Below the pieces are notes generated by a model. The model did not search any database. It was not told where the DNA came from and was given only the letters and a program-made list of their open reading frames with translations. DNA of 64,000 nt from Flavobacterium sp. MDT1-60 (GTDB lineage: Bacteria > Bacteroidota > Bacteroidia > Flavobacteriales > Flavobacteriaceae). Shown piece by piece: positions 18,185 to 25,651 of this stretch. Position 1 is the stretch's first letter. Each line of letters opens with the position of its first letter. The position numbers and the translations under genes are program-made. The stretch lies in NCBI RefSeq assembly GCF_014844035.1, contig NZ_CP062159.1, positions 4,402,001 through 4,466,000 on the forward strand. The letters are read 5' to 3'.

Positions 18185-18787
18185 ATGAAAAAAATAATAG
18201 TGCCAATTTTTAGTCTTCTTTTTTCCTTACAGAGCTGCAAAGAAAAAATAAAAGAAGCGGGTTCTACAGTTGCTAAGAACAAAGAAATAAGTGATTTGTC
18301 TATTTATAATTTACCTTCTGAATGGACAACACAAGACGGAAAAAGCATCGAACTAAAAAGCCTCAACGGAAATGTTCTCGTAATGGTCATGATATACACT
18401 TCCTGCAAAGCAGCTTGTCCCCGACTTGTAGCCGATATGAGAAATATTGAAGCAAAACTGGATAAAAAAACGAAAAAAAATGTTAAGCTTATTCTGGTGA
18501 GTATTGATCCTGTTACAGATACTCCAAAGAAGCTTAAGTTATTTGCCATAGCTAACAAAATGGACAAAGATCCCTGGCTTTTCTTAAGATCGACAGAAGA
18601 TAATACACGAGAGTTTGCTGCTATTCTGGCTGTAAATTACAAGCAGATATCTCCAATGGAATTTTCCCATTCTAATATCATTAGCGTTTTTAATCCACTA
18701 GGAGAATTAATATACCAGCAGGAAGGATTAGGAGTAAATAATGATCAGACTGTAAATAAAATAAACGAAGAGGCAGGAAAAATTTAA
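18185..18787 (+). CDS. SCO family copper chaperone lipoprotein
   Basis: The 200-residue thioredoxin-fold protein is predicted to be a lipoprotein (SLLFSLQSC, Cys18). The copper-binding CxxxC is in YTSCKAACPRL, preceded by LNGNVLVMVMIYTS. The later conserved His is in ISPMEFSHSNIISVF. SCO proteins deliver copper to CuA or, in denitrifiers, possibly to copper nitrite or nitrous oxide reductases. It lies 16 bp after the NirV-like gene and so is the third gene of the nirK operon, which suggests copper loading of NirK. No nosZ is in the window. Confidence 0.87.
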   Translation: MKKIIVPIFSLLFSLQSCKEKIKEAGSTVAKNKEISDLSIYNLPSEWTTQDGKSIELKSLNGNVLVMVMIYTSCKAACPRLVADMRNIEAKLDKKTKKNVKLILVSIDPVTDTPKKLKLFAIANKMDKDPWLFLRSTEDNTREFAAILAVNYKQISPMEFSHSNIISVFNPLGELIYQQEGLGVNNDQTVNKINEEAGKI

Positions 18788-18789
18788 AT

Positions 18790-18834
18790 AGGTTGATTAT
18801 TAAAAACAAGGGGAGATTTTGATTAATCGAACCT
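18790..18834. terminator. Possible shared terminator between convergent genes
   Basis: AGGTTGATTA (18790-18799) pairs with TAATCGAACCT (18824-18834) with one bulge and a 24-nt loop. The right arm overlaps the stop codon of the minus-strand gene, and T-runs follow on the plus strand. It is a weak candidate. Confidence 0.35.
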
Positions 18835-20058
18835 TATTTTTGTTTTTAATACCGAAATCATAATCGATAACAATCCTGCAACAATAAAGATGCTGGCTCC
18901 AAAAATTGCTTCATAATAGCCAAAAAGCAATCCTTTACCTGAGTAATAGAATATTCCTTGCATAAATAAAAGGATCTCTGTAATTACATATCCGAAGAAA
19001 AAACACTTTACTCCAATTTTTAATAAATAAGCTTTTCGCGGAAGGAGATTATTCTGAAGTAATATTCCAAACAAAAATCCGGTAATAATTCCGAGGGTGG
19101 TCAAATGAATAAATCCAATTACCCAACTTCTGATTTGATGGGAAATGTCAGCCAAATTCGGCAGCACAACTATTAATTGTACTATTATTTTTAAGGATAA
19201 AGAACATAAAGCCAAGCCATAAGCCTTTTTCGTTATTGAATCAAGATTTGCTTTGAATACTTTTATTTGAGGTTTCAGTATTTTATAGAAATAAATAAAA
19301 GCAATCAACTGAGACAAAACTCCAAGAATAGTTACCCACTTTAAAATACTACTTTTTAGATACCAGCTTATTGGAAATGCTACCGTAAAAAATGTAGCTA
19401 CAATTAAACCTATCAGGAAAGTTTTAAACTGCTTTGTTTCAATTCCATTTTTAAACTGTTTTAAAAACAAAGCTAAAACCGCAAATAAAAACCAGCCATT
19501 AAACTGAAAATGCAGAAAAAACTGAATAGCAATCTGATAAAAAACACTTTGTTTTCCTAACATATTGATCGTTGGTCCCAGGCACCAGACTCCAAAAGTG
19601 GAGAAAACCATAAATAAAATCGATGCTATTAATAGTTTTTCAACACCCTTTTTATCTTTCGAATGATCCCTCCAAACCAGCCAGCAAAAAACATAACTTA
19701 ATAAAATATGCAGAGTAGAAAATACAATCGAAAACAAAGCATATCCCTGAATCGGAAAACTAATCATCATTCCGAGAACTGTAAATTCTGTAATCCAAAA
19801 TAATTGATTGTAAATTGGTTTATCACTTTTGTCTTTCGGAATAAAAAAATGAACGGTCAAAACATAAATCACAATATAAACCCACCCGAGCATTGCAACG
19901 TGAGAATGTGCATGCAGCAAATAAATATAATTGATACTTTTAAAAGGAAAAAGATAGGCAAAACGTATCATTAACCCCATAATTGAAGCCACAATAAAAT
20001 TTAAAAAGCAGCAAATTACCCAGCTCCTTTTGGAATTCATTTTAAAAAGTATTTTCAT
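18823..20058 (-). CDS. His-rich polytopic membrane protein (NnrS / haem-copper oxidase subunit I-like)
   Basis: The 411-residue inner-membrane protein has about 11-12 TM helices. Intramembrane histidines sit in haem-copper-like contexts: LLHAHSHVAMLGW (His49, 51, 53), QFFLHFQFNGW in the middle, and GFIHLTTLGIITG near residue 318. This recalls NnrS proteins and degenerate cytochrome oxidase subunit I proteins found in nitrite/NO gene islands. It has no clear CuB HH pair or full set of haem ligands, so it may bind haem without being an oxidase. An alternative start is Met7. It lies between the nirK operon and ric. The function is unassigned, with a probable link to NO stress or copper/haem use. 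Confidence 0.6.
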   Translation of the reverse strand: MKILFKMNSKRSWVICCFLNFIVASIMGLMIRFAYLFPFKSINYIYLLHAHSHVAMLGWVYIVIYVLTVHFFIPKDKSDKPIYNQLFWITEFTVLGMMISFPIQGYALFSIVFSTLHILLSYVFCWLVWRDHSKDKKGVEKLLIASILFMVFSTFGVWCLGPTINMLGKQSVFYQIAIQFFLHFQFNGWFLFAVLALFLKQFKNGIETKQFKTFLIGLIVATFFTVAFPISWYLKSSILKWVTILGVLSQLIAFIYFYKILKPQIKVFKANLDSITKKAYGLALCSLSLKIIVQLIVVLPNLADISHQIRSWVIGFIHLTTLGIITGFLFGILLQNNLLPRKAYLLKIGVKCFFFGYVITEILLFMQGIFYYSGKGLLFGYYEAIFGASIFIVAGLLSIMISVLKTKIRFD

Positions 20059-20071
20059 TTCTTATAAATAA

Positions 20072-20119
20072 AAATGCACTGGAAACAATTCATTTTGTTG
20101 ATGTTGGCCCAGTGCATTT
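20072..20119 (-). terminator. Terminator hairpin after ric
   Basis: AAATGCACTGG (20072-20082) pairs perfectly with CCAGTGCATTT (20109-20119) around a 26-nt loop. It lies between the end of ric and the start of the His-rich membrane protein gene. Confidence 0.6.
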
Positions 20120-20139
20120 ATTTTCTAATTAATTTCATT

Positions 20140-20862
20140 TTAAGCAAACTCTTCTTCTAAAATTACCGCTTTAGGAAAAAGAATATTATTTTCTAAATGA
20201 ATGTGTTTGTGTAAATCCTGCTCAAATTCGTCTAACATAGCAAAAGCTACTTTATAAGTGGTACAACCATCGGCTGGAGTCGTATAATTATCAGTCAGAT
20301 TAGCAATTTCACGAAAACGTTCTCCTTCATTGTCATGTTCCTGCATCATCATTGCGATTGGGTTAGAAACGGTTCCAAAAGAAGGTTGCGACAAAACACT
20401 ATTAGATTCTTTGGTTTTTACCATTCTTTTAATGAAAGGAAACAGCATCAATTCTTCTTTCTTCATATGCTGAGATAATTCTCCGGCACCTGCTGTAAAC
20501 AATTCATTTATTTTAAACAATTCGGGATGATTTGCTCCGTGCACACTGCATAATTTATTTAAAAACTGTAAAATTATCCCTGTTTTCTCTTCAACATAAC
20601 GATGATGTGTTTTTTCGATATAATCGACCAATAAGTCTAAAGGCCACGAATTAAAATCTATCGTATTGTTGTTTTCTGACTGCAAGACATCAAATACATT
20701 TTGAAGCAAAACATCAGAATCAATTTCTTGTTTTTCACAAACTTCATTAATAGTCCTGTTTCCTTTGCAGCAAAAATCAATTTTATATTTTGAAAACACT
20801 GCTGCTGTTCTAAAATCCTGAGCTACAAAAGCTCCAATAGTTTTATCTTTTAAATTTTCCAT
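20140..20862 (-). CDS. ric: Iron-sulfur cluster repair di-iron protein (Ric / ScdA / YtfE)
   Basis: This cytoplasmic hemerythrin-like protein restores Fe-S clusters damaged by NO or oxidative stress. The 240-residue product has the DUF542 (ScdA_N) domain at the start (FRTAAVFSKYKIDFCCKGNR, Cys31-Cys32). A hemerythrin domain follows with iron-ligand histidines in THHRYVEEK, SVHGANHPEL, MKKEELMLFPF, MQEHDNEG and HKHIHLENNILFP. The length is standard. A perfect 28-bp palindrome (20891-20918) lies 29 bp before the ATG, and its core is nearly repeated upstream of the nearby Rrf2 gene. NO-responsive control by that regulator is likely. Confidence 0.93.
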   Translation of the reverse strand: MENLKDKTIGAFVAQDFRTAAVFSKYKIDFCCKGNRTINEVCEKQEIDSDVLLQNVFDVLQSENNNTIDFNSWPLDLLVDYIEKTHHRYVEEKTGIILQFLNKLCSVHGANHPELFKINELFTAGAGELSQHMKKEELMLFPFIKRMVKTKESNSVLSQPSFGTVSNPIAMMMQEHDNEGERFREIANLTDNYTTPADGCTTYKVAFAMLDEFEQDLHKHIHLENNILFPKAVILEEEFA

Positions 20863-20890
20863 TTTGTTTATAATTAATTATTTGATTTAA

Positions 20891-20918
20891 TAATAAAAGA
20901 TAAATTTATCTTTTATTA
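20891..20918. promoter_or_regulatory. 28-bp perfect palindrome, candidate Rrf2 operator of ric
   Basis: The core AAAGATAAATTTATCTTT is extended on both sides by TAATA/TATTA to give 28 perfectly symmetrical bases. It lies 29-57 bp upstream of ric. The core matches 15 of 18 positions of a site at 22005-22022 before the Rrf2 regulator gene. Its AAGAT...ATCTT symmetry recalls NsrR sites of other bacteria. Confidence 0.6.
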
Positions 20919-20928
20919 GATTATTAAA

Positions 20929-20959
20929 AAACTCTAATCCTAAAATAGCATTAGAGTTT
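20929..20959 (-). terminator. Terminator hairpin after azurin
   Basis: AAACTCTAAT (20929-20938) pairs with ATTAGAGTTT (20950-20959). An A-run on the plus strand gives a U-run on the minus-strand transcript. It ends the Rrf2-azurin unit. Confidence 0.7.
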
Positions 20960-20964
20960 GTAAT

Positions 20965-21483
20965 TTATTCTATAATTAATACACCTCTCATCATAGCGAC
21001 ATGGCCTGGAAAAGTGCATAAAAAGTTATAAGTTCCTTTTTTATCTACAGTGAATTCTATTGTATCTTCTTCTCCTCCACCAAGTAATTTAGTATGAGCA
21101 ACTATTGATGCTTTTTCTGAAGCTGGTATATAATCAGTGTCTTTAGCGTTAATTGCTTTTGCGGCAAAAGCAGCTTCATCGGTACCTTCCTGCAAGATAA
21201 CCAAATTATGTCCCATTGCTTCTTTTGGAATTTTACCAACATGTTTTAAGGTAAGTGTAATAGGTTTTCCGGCTAACGCTCTTAATTCATTGGTATTAAA
21301 TTGCATTTGATCGTTTCCTTCAATAACTAAAACATTACTTACTGCAGGCTTATTTCCTTCGTCAGATGGAGTCTCAGTTGCTTCTGTTGGTTCTTCAGTT
21401 TGTGGAGTTTCTTTTTTTCCACAAGAAGTAATTGCTAAAACGCCCATTAGCATTACAAGAGAAATTTTGATTTTTTTATTCAT
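20965..21483 (-). CDS. Azurin-type cupredoxin lipoprotein
   Basis: This is a periplasm-facing blue copper electron carrier. A lipobox (MGVLAITSC, Cys21) and an acidic Pro/Thr/Glu linker (to about residue 45) precede the azurin domain. The copper ligands are visible as His92 in MGHNLVI, Cys156 and His161 in FLCTFPGHVAMM, and Met164 or Met165. The lipid anchor and linker differ from classical soluble azurins and fit a tethered donor. It lies 26 bp downstream of the Rrf2 gene in the same direction and close to nirK, so it probably delivers electrons to nitrite reductase. Confidence 0.92.
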   Translation of the reverse strand: MNKKIKISLVMLMGVLAITSCGKKETPQTEEPTEATETPSDEGNKPAVSNVLVIEGNDQMQFNTNELRALAGKPITLTLKHVGKIPKEAMGHNLVILQEGTDEAAFAAKAINAKDTDYIPASEKASIVAHTKLLGGGEEDTIEFTVDKKGTYNFLCTFPGHVAMMRGVLIIE

Positions 21484-21509
21484 TACTAATTTATTTAAAT
21501 TATAAAATT

Positions 21510-21959
21510 TTATTCACTTCGATTTAATATTTTCAGGTAAAAATCTCCTGAATTTACTCCAGAAGCAAGCTGTTCCAGAGTCGTATTGGTTAGCATTGCT
21601 AAAAGCAGTTCACGTATTTTTTTAAACTCATTATGGACAGGACAAGGATGCGTTTCTGAACATTCCTTTAATCCAATTCCACAACCTTTATATATGGTAT
21701 TTCCATCAATAGCATCGACAATTTGAATCAGCTTTATAGACCTCACTGCTTCATTCGAAACTTCAAATCCTCCTCCAACACCTTTAGCCGAAGCAATAAT
21801 GCCATTTTTGGTGAGGATCTGCATGATTTTAGCCGTAAAAGGCTCAGGAGAGTCAATTTCTTTGGCAACATCTTTTATTCCAACCCGAATCCCTTCTGAT
21901 GATTTGGTCGCTATAAAAATAGAAGCGCGAATACCGTACTCACATGCTTTTGAAAACAT
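21510..21959 (-). CDS. Rrf2 family transcriptional regulator (NsrR/IscR-like)
   Basis: The 149-residue product starts MFSKACEYGIRASIFIATKS, the typical Rrf2 winged-helix start. An in-frame ATG 36 bp upstream (21995) would bring the gene to within 10 bp of the palindromic site, so the shorter form is preferred. Three Cys (93, 100 and 106, in KGCGIGLKECSETHPCPVH) lie where NsrR and IscR bind their Fe-S cluster. NsrR proteins repress genes until NO damages the cluster. Here the regulator precedes azurin and sits among nirK, ric and the His-rich membrane protein, so nitrite/NO sensing is the best guess. Autoregulation is suggested by the palindrome at 22005-22022. Confidence 0.85.
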   Translation of the reverse strand: MFSKACEYGIRASIFIATKSSEGIRVGIKDVAKEIDSPEPFTAKIMQILTKNGIIASAKGVGGGFEVSNEAVRSIKLIQIVDAIDGNTIYKGCGIGLKECSETHPCPVHNEFKKIRELLLAMLTNTTLEQLASGVNSGDFYLKILNRSE

Positions 21960-22004
21960 ACATTCAATGATTAAATTCTTTACAAATATATTCACTTTAT
22001 AATT

Positions 22005-22022
22005 AAAGACAAAATTATCTTA
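22005..22022. promoter_or_regulatory. Candidate autoregulatory operator of the Rrf2 gene
   Basis: AAAGACAAAATTATCTTA is an imperfect palindrome, 46 bp upstream of the preferred regulator start. It matches the core of the ric palindrome at 15 of 18 positions. Confidence 0.5.
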
Positions 22023-22159
22023 ATTAATTTTTATTAAAAAATTGCTTATTTATAACCAGAATAATTTATAAAATACAAAAGACTTTAATTGATATCAAAT
22101 TCTCATAAAACCAATTTTAGTTTTACCTTTGGAAGTATGTAAATTTTTAATATCCAGAT

Positions 22160-22942
22160 ATGCCCTTAAGCAACTCCAAAGATTTAAAATTAGCAGTCTT
22201 AATAGATGCTGATAACGTGCCCTATAGCAATGTAAAAGGCATGATGGAAGAAATAGCAAAATTTGGAACACCAACCACCAAACGTATTTATGCCGATTGG
22301 ACCAAGCCAAACTCAAATGGCTGGAAAGGTGTTTTGCTGGAACACGCCATTACTCCTATTCAACAATACAGTTATACGGTTGGAAAAAATTCTTCTGATT
22401 CGGCCTTAATTATTGATGCAATGGATTTGCTTTATTCCGGAAAACTAGACGGCTTTTGTATCGTATCAAGCGATAGTGATTTTACCCGTCTGGCAATTCG
22501 TTTACGAGAATCCGGCATGAAAGTTATTGGTATTGGTGAAAAGAAAACACCAAACTCTTTCATAGTTGCCTGCGACAGATTTATTTATATTGAGGTTTTG
22601 GATGGCGCTATTCAGAAGAAAAAACCTAAAACTACTGTCGCTGCTGACGCCAAAAAACCAGTAGAAAAACCTTCAGAAAAAGCATTGCATAAAATTGATA
22701 AACAAACCATTGAACTTATTGAAGACACCATTGAAGACATTGAAGATGACGATGGATGGGCTTTTTTAGGAGATGTTGGAAATCTTATCGTAAAGAAAAA
22801 ACCTGAATTCGACCCAAGAAATTATGGTTTTTCTAAGCTTACGCCGATGCTGAAATCCTTAACAGATATTCTTGAAATTGATGAAAGAGAATCAGATAAA
22901 AAAGGAATCAAACACGTTTATGTTCGGTTGAGATTTAATTAA
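22160..22942 (+). CDS. NYN-domain ribonuclease-like protein with OST-HTH/LOTUS domain
   Basis: The N-terminal half (about 1-150) is a NYN/LabA-like PIN domain. Acidic residues are in AVLIDADNVPY, SSDSALIIDAMDLLYS and CIVSSDSDFTRLAIRLRE, the pattern that binds metal in PIN-type nucleases. A Lys/Pro/Ala linker (about 152-175) leads to an OST-HTH/LOTUS domain with DDDGWAFLGDVGNLIVKKKP and FDPRNYGFSKLTPMLK. LOTUS domains bind RNA, including G-rich or structured forms. Together they suggest RNA processing or turnover in the cytoplasm. The GltB-like gene follows 34 bp later, possibly on the same transcript. Confidence 0.88.
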   Translation: MPLSNSKDLKLAVLIDADNVPYSNVKGMMEEIAKFGTPTTKRIYADWTKPNSNGWKGVLLEHAITPIQQYSYTVGKNSSDSALIIDAMDLLYSGKLDGFCIVSSDSDFTRLAIRLRESGMKVIGIGEKKTPNSFIVACDRFIYIEVLDGAIQKKKPKTTVAADAKKPVEKPSEKALHKIDKQTIELIEDTIEDIEDDDGWAFLGDVGNLIVKKKPEFDPRNYGFSKLTPMLKSLTDILEIDERESDKKGIKHVYVRLRFN

Positions 22943-22976
22943 TTATCAAATTACTACATTTTAAAGTTTTAAAAAC

Positions 22977-24488
22977 ATGAGAAAAAAATTCTTTATTTAC
23001 GGATTCTTATTGTTAATAATTGTTGTTACCATTTACTTTTATACAAAACGTGGTTTTTTACTGGTCATTATTCTTCCAATCTTGTTGGTTGTAGGTATAT
23101 ATAATATTATTCAAAAAAAACACGCCATTTTAAGAAACTTTCCTGTTTTGGGTTATTTCAGATATTTATTCGAAATGATTGCACCAGAAATCCAGCAGTA
23201 TTTTATTGAAAGATCTACTGATGGAAAACCTTTCTCCAGGAATCAGCGTTCTTTGGTTTATCAAAGGGCTAAAAATATCGATTCGAATTCGCCCTTCGGA
23301 ACACAATTAAATTTAAATCATGACAGTTATGAAGGAATAAAACATTCTATTTTTCCGGCAAAAGTCAATGAGGAATTACCTCGTGTTTTAGTAGGCGGAA
23401 AAGATTGCAAACAACCTTATCTTGCTTCCTTATTTAATGTTTCTGCCATGAGTTTTGGTTCGCTAAGCGAAAATGCAGTTCGTGCTATAAATCTTGGTGC
23501 TAAAAAAGGAAATTTCTACCAAAATACCGGAGAAGGTGGTTTAACTGAATATCATTTGGCGGGCGGTGGCGATATTACCTGGCAAATTGGTACAGGTTAT
23601 TTCGGTTGTCGTAATGCTGATGGAAATTTCAGTCCTGAAAAATTCTCAGAAAAAGCTAATCTCCCAAATGTAAAAATGATTGAGATTAAACTTTCGCAAG
23701 GCGCTAAACCAGGTCACGGAGGTGTGTTACCTGCCGCAAAAAATACGGTTCAGATTGCTAAAATCAGAGGCGTTGAACCACACACAACTATTCTTTCTCC
23801 TCCAGGACATCATGCATTTTCAGACAGTAAAGGTCTTATTCTTTTTATAAAGCAGTTGCGTGAATTATCAAATGGAAAACCAGTTGGATTTAAATTATGC
23901 ATTGGAAATACCGCTGAATTTGAAGCCATTTGCCACGAAATGATTGCTGAAGATATTTATCCTGATTTTATAACCGTTGATGGTGCCGAAGGTGGAACCG
24001 GTGCAGCTCCTCTTGAATTTGCAGATGGAGTCGGAATGCCATTTGAACCTGCTTTGATATTTGTAAACAAAACATTGGTTGGATTAAATATCCGCGACAA
24101 AATACGCATTATTGGAAGCGGTAAAATTATTTCCGGATACTCCATTTTACATGCTATTGCTTTAGGTGCAGATATGTGTAACAGTGCTCGTGGTTTTATG
24201 TTTTCATTAGGCTGTATTCAGGCCTTACGTTGTCATAATAATGAATGCCCAACCGGAGTGGCAACTCAAAACAAAATGCTGATGAAAGGTTTAGTTGTCA
24301 CCGATAAATCAGAGCGTGTTTATCATTTTCATAAAAATACTTTGCATGCAGCTAATGAACTTTTAGCGGCAGCAGGAAAGAAAAGTTTTGCTGACGTTGA
24401 TATCAATATTTTTATGCGTGGCGATGAATTTGCCAATTTATCAGACTCCTATTTCCCTGATCAATTAACGAACGTTACCAGACATTAA
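22977..24488 (+). CDS. FMN-binding glutamate-synthase family protein (GltB-like, membrane-anchored)
   Basis: The 503-residue product has one or two N-terminal TM segments (to about residue 43) and then the glutamate-synthase FMN barrel. Motifs include QNTGEGGLTEYH, KLSQGAKPGHGG, TVDGAEGGTGAAP and a Cys cluster in RCHNNECPTGVATQ like the Fe-S-binding region of GltB. The glutaminase and N-terminal synthase domains of true GltB are missing. These stand-alone proteins are often annotated as glutamate synthase, but their substrate is not established. The predicted anchor would place the barrel on the cytoplasmic face. It ends at a strong terminator. Confidence 0.85.
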   Translation: MRKKFFIYGFLLLIIVVTIYFYTKRGFLLVIILPILLVVGIYNIIQKKHAILRNFPVLGYFRYLFEMIAPEIQQYFIERSTDGKPFSRNQRSLVYQRAKNIDSNSPFGTQLNLNHDSYEGIKHSIFPAKVNEELPRVLVGGKDCKQPYLASLFNVSAMSFGSLSENAVRAINLGAKKGNFYQNTGEGGLTEYHLAGGGDITWQIGTGYFGCRNADGNFSPEKFSEKANLPNVKMIEIKLSQGAKPGHGGVLPAAKNTVQIAKIRGVEPHTTILSPPGHHAFSDSKGLILFIKQLRELSNGKPVGFKLCIGNTAEFEAICHEMIAEDIYPDFITVDGAEGGTGAAPLEFADGVGMPFEPALIFVNKTLVGLNIRDKIRIIGSGKIISGYSILHAIALGADMCNSARGFMFSLGCIQALRCHNNECPTGVATQNKMLMKGLVVTDKSERVYHFHKNTLHAANELLAAAGKKSFADVDINIFMRGDEFANLSDSYFPDQLTNVTRH

Positions 24489-24492
24489 GAAT

Positions 24493-24527
24493 AAAAAGCC
24501 TCTTTGTTAATTTCAAAGAGGCTTTTT
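24493..24527. terminator. Strong intrinsic terminator
   Basis: AAAAAGCCTCTTTG (24493-24506) and CAAAGAGGCTTTTT (24514-24527) form a perfect 14-bp stem with a T-run. It ends the GltB-like gene and is also suitable for the convergent lipoprotein gene. Confidence 0.88.
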
Positions 24528-24566
24528 TATATTGTGGTCATTTATGTTTTTTGGATTTATTTCAAA

Positions 24567-24998
24567 TTAAAGCTTAGCCGTTTCCTTACCGGCTGCAGCT
24601 CCATTTTCTATAACTGCTAACTGATCTTTATCAACTAATTGCTGCGCAAGAATTATATTGTTATAAGATATAAAATACACATCAAACTTTACTCCTTCTT
24701 CAATTAATGTCGAAGAAATCTGGTCATTTTTAACCATTTCTTTAAGCAGGCTTGGAAAAATATCCTTATACGCTAATTTGTTTACATCAGTTCCTTCCAG
24801 ATTGGTTTCAATTCTGATTTCAATTTTATTGTCATTTAAAAATGCTTTGGCACTTGTACTAACAACGTTTCCTCCTTTTATAGACGACGAAGTATTATAA
24901 TTACTAACATGTTCCTGAATTTTTTGCTTGGTATTTTTACAGCTTACCAACAATAGAACAACGGCAAAAGCAAATGCGATTTGGGTAATTTTTTTCAT
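24567..24998 (-). CDS. Lipoprotein, paralogue of 25237-25644
   Basis: The 143-residue product has a lipoprotein signal (AFAVVLLLVSC, Cys20) followed by KNTKQKIQEHVSNYN. The body repeats that of the next gene: AKAFLNDNKIEIRIETNL, FPSLLKEMVKND and EEGVKFDVYFISYNN. The two are tandem duplicates in the same direction, 238 bp apart. No known domain is recognised. The fold may be a small alpha/beta domain like other periplasmic DUFs. It carries an extra C-terminal AAAGKETAKL tail that its paralogue lacks. Confidence 0.75.
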   Translation of the reverse strand: MKKITQIAFAFAVVLLLVSCKNTKQKIQEHVSNYNTSSSIKGGNVVSTSAKAFLNDNKIEIRIETNLEGTDVNKLAYKDIFPSLLKEMVKNDQISSTLIEEGVKFDVYFISYNNIILAQQLVDKDQLAVIENGAAAGKETAKL

Positions 24999-25172
24999 AA
25001 TTTTTTGATTTTATGGTTATTTTTTAACTCAAACATAACAAACTTTCCATACAAAAACAATAGTAGCTCATAAAAATTAAAAATGTAATTATTTGACTAC
25101 AACTTATTTACTTAAAATAAACCAAACCCGTACTAAAATGGAAGTGTTCCTTCATTCAAAAAAATAATGAAT

Positions 25173-25206
25173 AAAAAAACCTCTCTAAGAATACTTAAAG
25201 AGGCTT
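25173..25206 (-). terminator. Terminator hairpin after the second lipoprotein gene
   Basis: On the minus strand, AGCCTCTTTAAG and CTTAGAGAGG pair with one mismatch around TATT. A run of U follows (plus-strand A-run 25173-25179). Confidence 0.7.
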
Positions 25207-25236
25207 TGAAATTGTAAAACACTTTACTGAATCGAA

Positions 25237-25644
25237 CTAATTTTTAAACAATTCAACTAATTCTTCCTTGTTTATGATTTCTTTTGCAAGAACCGTATTA
25301 TCATCAGCTAAGAAATAAACATCAAATTGAACTCCTTCTTCAACTAATTCTTTAAAGTTTAGATCCTTGCTTATCATTTCTTTCAGGAATTCTGGAAATC
25401 TCTTTACAGCTTTTGTTTTATTGGTTTCATTTTGTGGCAAATCAGTTTCAAATCGCAATTCAATTTTATTGTCATTGATATAACCTCTGGCAGTTGTTAG
25501 CGTGACATTTTCACTTTTAAAATTTACAGCAGTTTTATTGTACGAAACAACATATTCCTGAAGTTTTTGCTTGGTATTTTTACAACTTGTCACCATTAAT
25601 GCAATCGTAATTACAAATAAAATTTGACTTATTTTCTTCATCAT
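25237..25644 (-). CDS. Lipoprotein, paralogue of 24567-24998
   Basis: The 135-residue product has a lipoprotein signal (TIALMVTSC, Cys21) and then KNTKQKLQEYVVSYN, closely matching the paralogue's first mature residues. Shared body motifs are RGYINDNKIELRFETDL, FPEFLKEMISKD and EEGVQFDVYFLADDN. Either Met1 or Met2 may be the start. It lies 7 bp downstream of the GH88 gene in the same direction, so it may be the distal gene of that transcript. The function is unknown. Confidence 0.75.
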   Translation of the reverse strand: MMKKISQILFVITIALMVTSCKNTKQKLQEYVVSYNKTAVNFKSENVTLTTARGYINDNKIELRFETDLPQNETNKTKAVKRFPEFLKEMISKDLNFKELVEEGVQFDVYFLADDNTVLAKEIINKEELVELFKN

Positions 25645-25651
25645 AATCTTT

